Assembly (NCBI RefSeq): GCF_014058685.1
Contig: NZ_CP059055.1
Coordinates: forward strand, 1,550,001 to 1,614,000
Origin: Lactobacillus johnsonii
GTDB taxonomy: Bacteria; Bacillota; Bacilli; Lactobacillales; Lactobacillaceae
DNA: 64,000 nt
Direction: 5' to 3'
In this document: piece by piece, positions 20,582-29,440 of the stretch
Layout: every line of letters starts with the position of its first letter
How positions within the stretch are numbered: the stretch's first letter is position 1
Program-made: the position numbers and the translations under genes
The notes under the pieces: model-generated
Database searches by the model: none
Told to the model about the DNA's origin: nothing
What the model saw: the letters and a program-made list of their open reading frames with translations, nothing else

Positions 20582-21730
20582 CTAAAAATTCTTCGTCATG
20601 TAATCAAAGATAGGCTCGCAAGAATCAATATCTTCAACTTCATCAATTAATTCACGCCAATAAAAACGCTGATTTTTGTATTGCTTATCATCAGGATGTC
20701 TCAAAACTTGCAGAAGTTCTTTTTGTGAGTTAACACAGGGTCCCGGTGTAACATCTTCGTAGGGGCTTAATAATAAACCGCGTACTTTTTCATATTGCTT
20801 TAGATAATTAGTAATAAAAATAATTGGTTTATCCAAATACAAGTAATCAAAATAAATTGATGAAAAGTCAGTTATTAAGAAATCAGTATCTCCAAGCAAT
20901 TCATATAAATCAAGGTTATTTTCAAAAAGATAATCATTATTTAAAAAAGCAACATTTGAAAACTGACTATTAAAGTTATCAAACATTCGCATTTCATAGG
21001 GATGAAGTTTCACAATCAAGTATTGGTGATTATCCTTTAAGGCATCATTTAACTCATAAGGGTCAAAGCCTAAAAAAGCAAAGAAATTACCTTGTTTTAT
21101 CATTTCCATAACACTTGGATCCTCAAGCTCGTAGCGGAAAGTTGGCATATAAATTCCGATTTTAGCTTGCTCATCCTTAGTTTTAAATAAATCCTCTAAT
21201 AATTTTTCTTTAGAAATTGCTGGTTGATCAATATAATCAATTCGAGGAAAGCCCAGCTTTTGATATTTTTTCCCCTCAATTGCCATACATGCGCTCATTA
21301 AAGTTTCGTATAAATCTGAGCTTGATGTTACCATATCAGCATTTTTATGCCAAAGCTTTTGATTTCGTTTATTAGCACGATAGCGTGTATTATGTGCCAT
21401 AAATCCCATCCGCTTTAGCGGAACACCGTGCCAGAATTGAATATTAATTTGTGCGCGGCGTGCTTTAAAAGGTTGGTGCGTAGTAATCACATACTTGGCT
21501 GCACCAATCTTTTTCCACGTTTCCCAAGACAAATGTGACGATGGCCACGGTTCAACTAAGGTTACGTCATAATCCGGATGATTAGCTTTAATGTATTTAT
21601 AGAATAAATAACCGTTTGAGCCGGATCTACCCGATCCGTTTAGAACAACAATATTTTTTTCTTTAATTGGACGAAAACTCGCTAGCAAGCTCATCCCCCA
21701 TAAGTACAAGCGAAAAAATAAACTCTTCAT
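20582..21730 (-). CDS. CDP-glycerol:polyol glycerophosphotransferase (TagB/TagF-like)
   Basis: A 382-residue peripheral membrane enzyme that adds glycerol phosphate units from CDP-glycerol. I use the ATG at 21730 (MKSLFFRLYLWG), with GGGGA upstream, instead of an in-frame ATG at 21754. Family motifs seen are FWHGVPLKRMGF, VKLHPYEMRMFDN and the active-site region TDFSSIYFDYLYLDKPIIF. The first 20 residues are amphipathic and could touch the membrane. Heading an operon with a flippase, it may decorate a flipped glycan with glycerol phosphate instead of making main-chain wall teichoic acid. Confidence 0.88.
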   Translation of the reverse strand: MKSLFFRLYLWGMSLLASFRPIKEKNIVVLNGSGRSGSNGYLFYKYIKANHPDYDVTLVEPWPSSHLSWETWKKIGAAKYVITTHQPFKARRAQINIQFWHGVPLKRMGFMAHNTRYRANKRNQKLWHKNADMVTSSSDLYETLMSACMAIEGKKYQKLGFPRIDYIDQPAISKEKLLEDLFKTKDEQAKIGIYMPTFRYELEDPSVMEMIKQGNFFAFLGFDPYELNDALKDNHQYLIVKLHPYEMRMFDNFNSQFSNVAFLNNDYLFENNLDLYELLGDTDFLITDFSSIYFDYLYLDKPIIFITNYLKQYEKVRGLLLSPYEDVTPGPCVNSQKELLQVLRHPDDKQYKNQRFYWRELIDEVEDIDSCEPIFDYMTKNF

Positions 21731-21796
21731 TAGATATTCCCCAGTAACGTACACATATATTATGTGTTGATTTTTTTATTTTATTCTTTACTAAGG

Positions 21797-21832
21797 GTAT
21801 AAAAAAAGCCTGAGTAAACTCAAGCTTTTTTT
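21797..21832 (-). terminator. terminator-like hairpin in the divergent intergenic region
   Basis: The hairpin AGCTTGAGT with ACTCAGGCT is flanked by A and T runs and would terminate transcription on either strand. It sits about 67 nt before the CDP-glycerol transferase start, between two divergent genes, where a terminator is not expected. It could attenuate the minus-strand operon. Confidence 0.5.
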
Positions 21833-21954
21833 GATTATTTGATAAAACTTTACTTTCTTCAACCTATTAATATTTTTTCCTTTTATAGCTATTACTTCTC
21901 ATTGAAGTTTCATATAATTCATATTAGAGATACTTTTATATAGGAGAGTGCAAC

Positions 21955-22761
21955 ATGAATATTGGGGAAGCATTAAAACAATATCGTACCAGTGCAGGCC
22001 TAACTCAGAAAGAATTTACTCAAAATATCCTTTCGCCAGCACATTACTCAAAAATAGAACGTAATTTACATGAAATTTCCGCAAATGATCTTCTTAAACT
22101 TTTAAACCAAAATAAAATACGATATTCAGATTTTTTCTCCTCTCTTAACCAAAATAGTATAGAAGAACAAGATAAAAAAATTAGTGATCAATTGCTGTCT
22201 GCTTACTACGATAGAGATGTTGATAAAGCCAAAGAAATTTATACTCAAATTAGTACATCCGATAATGATTTACTCAAGTTACGAGCTGAATTGATCCTTG
22301 ATACCTTGCAAGGAGGTCGTCGTAAACTTTCTAACAATAAAGATAAAATTCTGCAAAAGGTCTTTTCAGGCAATCACTGGAATAGTGATTCTAGTAAAAT
22401 TCTGATATTAGCTAATTTTATTGAGGTTTTTGATCCTCTTGATTTACCTTTTTTCTTAAATCAAATTTATAAAAAATATCAAAACAATCTTGCCCAACAA
22501 CCTCTTAAAATTCAAGAAAGTGTTGCAACTTTTTGTATTAATTACTTATATTCCGCATCCCAAAATAAACATATTAGTTCAATTGATAAGGCTATTCATT
22601 TATTAACTCAATTAACAGAATCTCCTGAACTAGGTATTGAAAAAATTTTAGGTTATTACTATCACTGCTACTTTACTAATCAGAAAGATCAATTAGAAAT
22701 AATTACTAAACTTTTAAAGCAAAGTAATTTAAGTAAAATAATAGATATTTTACCTCAATAA
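21955..22761 (+). CDS. Rgg/GadR/MutR-family transcriptional regulator
   Basis: A 268-residue regulator. The N-terminal XRE helix-turn-helix (residues about 6-58: IGEALKQYRTSAGLTQKEF...YSKIERNLHEI) is followed by an all-helical repeat domain of about 200 residues, as in Rgg-type peptide receptors. GGAGAG lies upstream of the start. The ABC exporter gene follows 101 bp downstream on the same strand and is the likely target. I saw no small hydrophobic pheromone gene next to it, so the inducing peptide, if any, is encoded elsewhere. Confidence 0.82.
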   Translation: MNIGEALKQYRTSAGLTQKEFTQNILSPAHYSKIERNLHEISANDLLKLLNQNKIRYSDFFSSLNQNSIEEQDKKISDQLLSAYYDRDVDKAKEIYTQISTSDNDLLKLRAELILDTLQGGRRKLSNNKDKILQKVFSGNHWNSDSSKILILANFIEVFDPLDLPFFLNQIYKKYQNNLAQQPLKIQESVATFCINYLYSASQNKHISSIDKAIHLLTQLTESPELGIEKILGYYYHCYFTNQKDQLEIITKLLKQSNLSKIIDILPQ

Positions 22762-22862
22762 ACTGCATATACGCATTTTGTTAATCAATTATGCAGAAAT
22801 AATCTCTTCATTACATAAATTCTTTATCATTTGTCTCATCTTAAATGAAAAGAGGATCAACA

Positions 22863-24431
22863 ATGAAGAAATTTATCAACAAAAAATATTTTACCTTAAG
22901 TATCTTGCTTGCATGCTTAAGTGGCTTAGAGTTACCCTTCGGAACTTGGTCATATTCAGAGATTTTCGCTCTAATTACCGAAAAAAATATTCCTAATACT
23001 ATCAAGATGATAACAATTATTACTGCTGCTCAAGTTCTTTTGGTTGTTATCAAATATTTAAATACAAGGATGCTCAATAGAAATATTGCTTGTTTTAATC
23101 AAAATGTGCGTGAATATCTAATGAAAAGTAACTTTATTGAAATTAGTGAAAATAATGTGTCAAAACAAATTTCTTTTTTATCAAATGATCTTAATTTAAT
23201 AGAAGAAAATTATTTTAAGCAGCTTTTTCAATTGATTTCTATGATTGTAACAATTATCGGAACTTTAATAATTGCAATCGGCAATAGTTTTCTATTAACT
23301 TTAGTTTTTATTTCATTTGCTATTTTTTCAAGTATTATTCCTAAGTTTTTCAGCAAAAAAACAGCCCAACAATCAAATAATTGGAGTACTTCTACTGGAA
23401 CTTACATAACATTTATGTCTGATTTTCTAAAAAACATTAGAACAGTTTTAAATTATAATGCCTTAGATACATTTATTAAAAAAGGACAAAAAATTATTAC
23501 TCAATCTACTGAAAATAAAAGATTACGTGATAATACAATTGCCAAAAGTAATTTTTGGGTTAATATATTCGTTTATTCTTTTAGCTTTTTACCTATTGGA
23601 GTAGGAATAATTATGGTCATCAAAGGGATGCTCACTCTAGCCTCATTTGTGGCAGTTCAATATTCCAGTACTTGGATTATTAACAGTTTTTACAGTATTA
23701 ATAGCTGCCGTAATCAAATGTCTTCGGCAAAACCCATGATAGATAAGCTGAACTCCTTTAAACCAGAAAAATTTAATACAGATGTTTCTAATTCTAACCT
23801 AGATACACTAATACTTAACAATATTAGTTTTGGATATAAGGCAGAAGAATTAGTTTTAGACAAAGTCAATTTAGAAATTAAAAAAGGCGATAAGCTATTA
23901 CTTACCGGTAAATCTGGTCAGGGAAAGTCTACTCTCCTTAATCTTTTAACTGGTCGACTAAAACCTACTAACGGAAATATTCTTATCAATGGATTATCTA
24001 ATAAAAGTTTTACATTTAGTGAGGTACAACAGACTTCTCAAATATTTAATGATACTTTGCTTTTCAACCTAACTTTAGGTAAAAAGTTTAGTGATTCCAA
24101 AATTGCAGAAGCTATCAAAAAGGCCGGATTATTGCCATATGTTAAGCGGTATGGATTAAATGCAATTATAGAAGAAAATGGGAAGAACTTATCTGGTGGT
24201 GAAAAGAAAAGAATAGAGTTAGCACGAGCTTTTTTATATGAAAGAGATTTTTTAATCGTTGATGAAGGAACAGCTTCGCTTGATCCCACTACAGCCAATC
24301 AGATACATGAAATGTTTTTGAATTCTCCACTAACTGTGGTTGAAATTGATCATCACATTCCACCCAAAATCATGCACCTCTTTAATCACCATTATGAATT
24401 ACACAACCAACAATTAGAACGTATATTTTAA
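22863..24431 (+). CDS. ABC exporter, fused permease and ATPase
   Basis: A 522-residue half-transporter. I prefer the ATG at 22863, which has AAGAGG 7 nt upstream; an ATG 18 nt earlier contains that site. The first 290 residues hold about six membrane helices of the exporter type. The ATPase domain has Walker A GKSGQGKST, signature LSGGEKKRIELARA, Walker B FLIVDEGTASLD and the switch histidine in VEIDHH. There is no N-terminal C39 peptidase domain, so it is not a classical bacteriocin processing exporter. It presumably works as a homodimer. Substrate unknown; the Rgg-like gene upstream suggests regulated export of a peptide or lipid. Confidence 0.88.
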   Translation: MKKFINKKYFTLSILLACLSGLELPFGTWSYSEIFALITEKNIPNTIKMITIITAAQVLLVVIKYLNTRMLNRNIACFNQNVREYLMKSNFIEISENNVSKQISFLSNDLNLIEENYFKQLFQLISMIVTIIGTLIIAIGNSFLLTLVFISFAIFSSIIPKFFSKKTAQQSNNWSTSTGTYITFMSDFLKNIRTVLNYNALDTFIKKGQKIITQSTENKRLRDNTIAKSNFWVNIFVYSFSFLPIGVGIIMVIKGMLTLASFVAVQYSSTWIINSFYSINSCRNQMSSAKPMIDKLNSFKPEKFNTDVSNSNLDTLILNNISFGYKAEELVLDKVNLEIKKGDKLLLTGKSGQGKSTLLNLLTGRLKPTNGNILINGLSNKSFTFSEVQQTSQIFNDTLLFNLTLGKKFSDSKIAEAIKKAGLLPYVKRYGLNAIIEENGKNLSGGEKKRIELARAFLYERDFLIVDEGTASLDPTTANQIHEMFLNSPLTVVEIDHHIPPKIMHLFNHHYELHNQQLERIF

Positions 24432-24435
24432 TTTG

Positions 24436-24478
24436 TAAAAAAGACAACTAGTTAACATTTTAGCTAGTTGTCTTTTTA
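24436..24478 (+). terminator. intrinsic terminator after the ABC exporter
   Basis: A stem of AGACAACTAG with CTAGTTGTCT is followed by TTTTT, just after the stop codon. Confidence 0.85.
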
Positions 24479-24519
24479 CACATATATTTTACTATTTAAA
24501 TTCTAGAAAATAATATTCA

Positions 24520-27195
24520 TCACTTTCTAGCAGCTTTTCTTTCAAAGAATTTAACAATTTCGACAATAATTATCATCAAAAATCCAGCAACAATAACTAC
24601 AAGCCATTGCATCCCATCTAACTCAGTTACATCAAAAATCTTAGTTAAAAATGGAATTTCTACTGCCGCCATAACTAAGGCAGAAATAAGAATTGCTCCA
24701 TTAAACCACTTATTCTCAAATGTTTGTGCTCTAAAGATTGATTTATGAATAAATTTAGAGTTAAAGGCATGGAATAATTGGATTAATCCTAAGGTAAGGA
24801 AGGCCATCGTTAAGGCATCTGCGTGTTGCATAGCTGCACTTCCAACATGTGGACCAACATGTAAACCAAGTTGATATGCACCTAAGACCAAAATACCCTC
24901 TAAGATACCTTGATAAATAATCGAGCTTGCAACGCCTCCACTGAAGAAGTTTGACTTTCTACCACGTGGCTTATTCTTCATAATACCTGGCTCAACAGGT
25001 TCAACACCTAAAGCGATAGCTGGCAAAGTATCAGTAACTAAGTTAATCCACAACAATTGCACTGGCATTAAGATATCCCAACCAAGCATTGTCATCATAA
25101 AGACAGTTAAAACTTCACCAACGTTACAACTCATCAGATAAAGAATTGCCTTTTGGATATTAGCAAATACCTTACGTCCTTGTTTAATAGCTTCAACAAT
25201 TGTCGCAAAGTTATCATCTGCCAAAACCATATCAGCTGCACCTTTTGAAACTTCAGTACCAGTAATTCCCATACCAATACCGATATCAGCTTCTTTTAGA
25301 CTAGGTGCATCGTTAACACCATCCCCAGTCATAGCAACAATCTTATTATTTGCTTGCCAGGCTTTAACAATTCTAACCTTGTTTTCTGGTGAAACACGAG
25401 CATAGACACTGTAGTCTTGAACATGCTCATTGAAGTACTCGTCAGAAAGTTTATCAAGTTCTGCACCAGTAATTACAGCCTTATTTTTATCTGGACTTTC
25501 TTCTAAAATGCCTAAACGAGATGCAATTGCAGCAGCTGTAATTTGATGGTCACCAGTAATCATTACTGTTCTAATACCGGCACTTTTTGCTTCGGCAACA
25601 GCAGATTTTGCTTCTGGTCTTTCTGGGTCAATCATTCCTACTAAACCAGCAAAGATTAGATCTTGCTCAACATTATTAGTCGTTGGATCATCATAAGCTT
25701 TATCTACAATCTTGTAAGCCAGTCCTAATACACGTAAAGCTTGTTCAGCCATCCCTTTATTTGATGCAAGAATTGTTTCTTTTTCATTATCTGAAATTGG
25801 CGTTACTTGACCATCTTTTTCAATTTTTGTTACTCGCTTTAATAATTCATCTGGCGCTCCCTTTACAGCCACAAAGAACTTATCGCCATAATGGTTAACC
25901 GTAGACATTAATTTTCTTTCTGAATCAAATGGAACTTCTTGAACGCGGCTGTCTTTCTTAAGAAGATCTTCAACTTTAATATTTTGATCAAAAGCATATT
26001 GAATCAAGGCTGTTTCAGTTGGGTCCCCTAAAAGCCGACCACCATCTTCAATCTTTGTGTCATTAGCTAATATCATCGACATCATAGCCGGATTATCACT
26101 ATTAATTGGTGCTTCATCATTATGAAGTTCGCCGTTATAGTAAATTTTTTCAACAGTCATTTGGTTCTGTGTCAAAGTACCAGTCTTATCAGAACAAATA
26201 ATATCGGTAGCTCCTAAGGTCTCAACAGCTGGCAATTTTCTAACGATTGCCTTATGCTTAGCCATTGTTTGTGTTCCTAAAGCCAAAATAATAGTTACAA
26301 TAGCTGGTAATCCTTCTGGGATTGCAGCTACAGCTAAAGAAACAGCCACTAGAAACATATCGATAATTAATTTATTAGTCGGCTCGCTTCCCTGTTTGGT
26401 AAACATTCCGACGATAAAGACAATCACACAAATTGCCAAAATCATAATCGTTAAAGTCTTACCAAGCTGATTCAAGTTTTCCTTTAATGGAGTAGCTGTT
26501 TCATCTGCATTATTAAGCATTGTAGCAATCTTACCAACTTCGGTATTCATACCAGTGCCAACAACAATACCTTCTGCTCGTCCGTAAGTTACATTAGTAT
26601 TTGCGTAAGCCATGTTAACACGGTCACCTAGTGCTACATCATCAGCTTTTAACACGTCACTATCCTTTTCAACAGGTACTGACTCACCTGTCAAAGCTGA
26701 CTCTTCAACTTTTAAACTTGCAGTCTTAGCTAGCCGCATATCAGCTGGAACAACGTCCCCTGCTTCAAGCAAGACAATATCACCAGGCACAATATCTGTA
26801 CTTGGAATTTCTAAAATTGCACCTCCACGTCTTACATGGGCATTTGGTGTTGACATCTCCTTTAAAGCATCAATCGCAGCTTCTGATCTAGCTTCCTGAA
26901 TTACTCCTAAAATTGCATTCAGCAAAACAACAATCATAATAATTGCAGCATCAGTCCATTCATTAGCAACTACACCAGATAAAATGGCAGCCACAATTAA
27001 GACAATAATCATAAAGTCCTTAAATTGATCGATAAAGCGCATAAACATACTACGCTTTTTCTTTGATGCTAAAGAATTGGGCCCATCTGAAGCTAATCTC
27101 TTCTTAGCCTCATTATCAGACAACCCATTGTCTAACGATGTGTTCAGCTCTTTCTCAATTTGAGAAATCTCTTGAGCATAGTATTTCTCTTTCAC
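24520..27195 (-). CDS. P-type Ca2+/Mn2+ transporting ATPase (type II)
   Basis: An 891-residue P-type ATPase that pumps divalent cations out of the cell. I use the GTG start at 27195, about 10 nt after GGAGG; an ATG further upstream would include the ribosome-binding site. The phosphorylation site DKTGTLTQNQMT, the TGES actuator loop, MTGDGVND hinge and the calcium-pump ligand motifs are visible: VAAIPEGLP in M4, NVGEVLTVF in M5 and INLVTDTLPA in M6, matching SERCA-type calcium sites. The leader carries a candidate manganese riboswitch and terminator, as found before the Lactococcus P-type ATPase yoaB, so manganese export is a real alternative to calcium. Confidence 0.92.
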   Translation of the reverse strand: MKEKYYAQEISQIEKELNTSLDNGLSDNEAKKRLASDGPNSLASKKKRSMFMRFIDQFKDFMIIVLIVAAILSGVVANEWTDAAIIMIVVLLNAILGVIQEARSEAAIDALKEMSTPNAHVRRGGAILEIPSTDIVPGDIVLLEAGDVVPADMRLAKTASLKVEESALTGESVPVEKDSDVLKADDVALGDRVNMAYANTNVTYGRAEGIVVGTGMNTEVGKIATMLNNADETATPLKENLNQLGKTLTIMILAICVIVFIVGMFTKQGSEPTNKLIIDMFLVAVSLAVAAIPEGLPAIVTIILALGTQTMAKHKAIVRKLPAVETLGATDIICSDKTGTLTQNQMTVEKIYYNGELHNDEAPINSDNPAMMSMILANDTKIEDGGRLLGDPTETALIQYAFDQNIKVEDLLKKDSRVQEVPFDSERKLMSTVNHYGDKFFVAVKGAPDELLKRVTKIEKDGQVTPISDNEKETILASNKGMAEQALRVLGLAYKIVDKAYDDPTTNNVEQDLIFAGLVGMIDPERPEAKSAVAEAKSAGIRTVMITGDHQITAAAIASRLGILEESPDKNKAVITGAELDKLSDEYFNEHVQDYSVYARVSPENKVRIVKAWQANNKIVAMTGDGVNDAPSLKEADIGIGMGITGTEVSKGAADMVLADDNFATIVEAIKQGRKVFANIQKAILYLMSCNVGEVLTVFMMTMLGWDILMPVQLLWINLVTDTLPAIALGVEPVEPGIMKNKPRGRKSNFFSGGVASSIIYQGILEGILVLGAYQLGLHVGPHVGSAAMQHADALTMAFLTLGLIQLFHAFNSKFIHKSIFRAQTFENKWFNGAILISALVMAAVEIPFLTKIFDVTELDGMQWLVVIVAGFLMIIIVEIVKFFERKAARK

Positions 27196-27215
27196 CGTAA
27201 AACATCCTCCCATAA

Positions 27216-27332
27216 ACAAAAAAGACCTATGACCAGTTATCAGTCATAAGTCTCACTAATTAAGATAAGTCCAGAGATATCCATCTCGGTTGTTGAACTT
27301 ATCGCAATAACTTGCCGTTACTCTCTTATGCA
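27216..27332 (-). promoter_or_regulatory. candidate yybP-ykoY manganese riboswitch with terminator
   Basis: The leader of the cation ATPase folds into what I read as a yybP-ykoY element. P1 pairs CAUAAG (27325-27330) with CUUAUG (27245-27250). An inner stem GAUAAGU/ACUUAUC (27297-27303 with 27264-27270) encloses the UCAACAACC bulge and a GAGAU/AUCUC hairpin followed by UGG, closely resembling the manganese-binding half of the Lactococcus yoaB switch. The other half is the GAGUAAC segment. The 3' strand of P1 is also the 5' strand of a terminator (GACTTATGAC with GTCATAGGTC, then a T run, 27216-27253), so folding of P1 would block termination: an ON switch. Identity rests on structure and gene context. 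Confidence 0.65.
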
Positions 27333-27337
27333 TCTAT

Positions 27338-27366
27338 AGTATATTAAACTATCTAGTCCGATACAA
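27338..27366 (-). promoter_or_regulatory. promoter of the cation ATPase and its riboswitch leader
   Basis: On the minus strand TTGTAT (27361-27366) and TATACT (27338-27343) are separated by 17 bp, a near-consensus sigma-A promoter. It places the transcript start just before the riboswitch. Confidence 0.7.
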
Positions 27367-27418
27367 GTTTAGTTCTTTTTACATAAATCATCAAAAATAG
27401 TAGTTAAAATTTATAAAA

Positions 27419-29416
27419 TTAAAGTCTAACAGCATCTAAATCGGCATCAGTAATATTTATCAAGTCTTCCTCTGAATAACTATCAGTCAGGGCTACGCGT
27501 ACTGCTTGTTTCTTTATAATCTTATCATTTAAATTTCTGACCCAACGCCCATTACTGTTATCGTTATCCTTACTTAAATTATTCTTCAATAAGTCTGCAT
27601 AACTTGAAGGATTTACATGATATTGTTGTTTCTTTAGAGAAAACAATCCAATTTGAACCATTTCATCAACTGTATAATCTTCAAAATCAAATTTATTCGG
27701 AATACGACTACGTAATCCTGGGTTTGTTTCTAAAAACTTCTCCATATCGTTAGTATAACCAGCAAAGATAATCATAATATTAGAGCGATGATCTTCCATA
27801 AACTTTAATATTTCATCAATTGCTTCTTTACCGAAATCATTCTGACCACCACTAGCTAAGGTATATGCTTCATCAACAAACAAGATCCCACCTAAAGCTG
27901 ATTCAAGAACTTTTCTAGTTTTTTCAGCTGTTTGACCAACATATCCTGCTACTAAATCAGCTCGAGATGTCTCAATTAATTTATCTTCAGCTATTACGCC
28001 TTTTTCATATAGAACATGGCCAACAATACGAGCAACTGTTGTTTTTCCAGTTCCTGGATTTCCTAAAAACAATGAGTGCAACGTTTGAGAACTAGTATTT
28101 AAACCTTTCTCTTCACGTTTTTTATTTAAAACAGTGACTGCAATAAATTCTTTAACTTGTTGCTTTACCGTTTCTAGACCGATCATTTCATCAAGCTGCT
28201 GCATACCTGATTTTTGAGGACCTTTTTGTAGATCCTTTTGGTCTTTTTCTGCTTTATTTGCCTGCTTAGAGTTAGATTCTTTTTTCTGGGTAGTAAAGTA
28301 CTCAATATCGTTTTGTAAATTATCTTTTACTATTGTGTATTGATTATTTTCATCCAAATCATACTCATCATTAGTAGAATCAAATTTCAATACATAAACT
28401 TCAGGGACATTAAAAGTTACATTATCTTCAATTTTAATATTAGGTGAACTTTCAAAAGCTAGACCAATCCAGTCTAGCTTTATATTACTTTCACCTTTAG
28501 CAAAAATGTTAATTTTCCCATTATCTCTACCATCAAGTAAAAGAGTTTCTCCAGTTAAAGCACTATGATCTTCTATAATAATTGACTCAACAATTCTACT
28601 TGTATTTCCTACATCTATCTTACTTTGATTATAGAGATATAAAGAATCAATTATTGAATTTTCTACTTTTGCCTGAGCAGCTTTTTGTAAATAAAGGGCC
28701 CCAGAATAATTAGGTTCTTTAATAATTGAAGAGGTAATATTGAGAATAGATTCACTACTAAAAATGCAAGGATAATCTTTTTCTTTTACTCCACCCGTTA
28801 CAGTTACATTCTGTAATGTAGCAACAGTATTCGAATATAAACTAAGGACATTACTTTCACCATAGCTAAGCGTAGTATTCTGAAGAGTTAAATTTGCTTC
28901 AGTAGCAGTAATTTTACAATTAAGAGTACTATTCTTTATCTCTACATTCCCTTTTTCAACATAAATTCTATGTGCACCGTCACCAAGTTTATCCTTTTTA
29001 ACGTACAAATCATCAAATTGAGCAGTAGCACCATCATCTACATAAATAATTGGATAATTTTGACCAGTCGTAGCGTCATTAACGACCGAAACATGTGTCG
29101 CAATTAATTGACTGTTATTTGTTACTTGAAGACAATTATTCTTATCTTGATAGTGTCTCAGAGTCAGATTATTTAATTTTACCTGGGCGCCATTTTTAAT
29201 GATAAAGCCGCCTAAAATAAAAGTATTATCTTCACCAGAAATATTTAGACTCTTGTTAATTACATAATTTTGATCCTCAAGTGGAAACTGATAATCTCTT
29301 TTAATCAGAATATTGTCCCCATCTGAAGCTTGATTTAATGCATCTTCAAATTCCCAGGTAGTACGCTGCTTTTTGAAAAAACCTCGATCATCTGGTCCAA
29401 CTACAAAAAACGTCAT
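27419..29416 (-). CDS. beta-helix repeat protein fused to CbxX/CfqX-type AAA+ ATPase
   Basis: A 665-residue two-part protein. Residues 1 to about 340 are a series of short repeats rich in N, T, S and alternating hydrophobics (NLTLRH, NSTLNC, NTTLSY, NVTVTG, NSIIDS), the pattern of a right-handed parallel beta-helix. A Lys/Gln-rich linker at about 355-405 leads to an AAA+ domain of the CbxX/CfqX/SpoVK family: Walker A GNPGTGKTT at 452-460, Walker B ILFVDEA at 511-517, and the GLRSRIP arginine-finger region. There is no signal peptide, so it is cytosolic. The gene lies 24 bp after nadE and may share its transcript. A paralogue of the beta-helix part is at 37034-38155. Role unknown. Confidence 0.85.
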   Translation of the reverse strand: MTFFVVGPDDRGFFKKQRTTWEFEDALNQASDGDNILIKRDYQFPLEDQNYVINKSLNISGEDNTFILGGFIIKNGAQVKLNNLTLRHYQDKNNCLQVTNNSQLIATHVSVVNDATTGQNYPIIYVDDGATAQFDDLYVKKDKLGDGAHRIYVEKGNVEIKNSTLNCKITATEANLTLQNTTLSYGESNVLSLYSNTVATLQNVTVTGGVKEKDYPCIFSSESILNITSSIIKEPNYSGALYLQKAAQAKVENSIIDSLYLYNQSKIDVGNTSRIVESIIIEDHSALTGETLLLDGRDNGKINIFAKGESNIKLDWIGLAFESSPNIKIEDNVTFNVPEVYVLKFDSTNDEYDLDENNQYTIVKDNLQNDIEYFTTQKKESNSKQANKAEKDQKDLQKGPQKSGMQQLDEMIGLETVKQQVKEFIAVTVLNKKREEKGLNTSSQTLHSLFLGNPGTGKTTVARIVGHVLYEKGVIAEDKLIETSRADLVAGYVGQTAEKTRKVLESALGGILFVDEAYTLASGGQNDFGKEAIDEILKFMEDHRSNIMIIFAGYTNDMEKFLETNPGLRSRIPNKFDFEDYTVDEMVQIGLFSLKKQQYHVNPSSYADLLKNNLSKDNDNSNGRWVRNLNDKIIKKQAVRVALTDSYSEEDLINITDADLDAVRL

Positions 29417-29440
29417 ATTTCCTCCAAGAAAAATACTTAA

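Noticed and set aside
22778-22996. A 72-codon ORF between the Rgg-like and ABC genes that could encode a signalling peptide
   Set aside because: It begins with TTG, lacks a ribosome-binding site and overlaps the exporter start in another frame. The sequence does not look like a hydrophobic pheromone.
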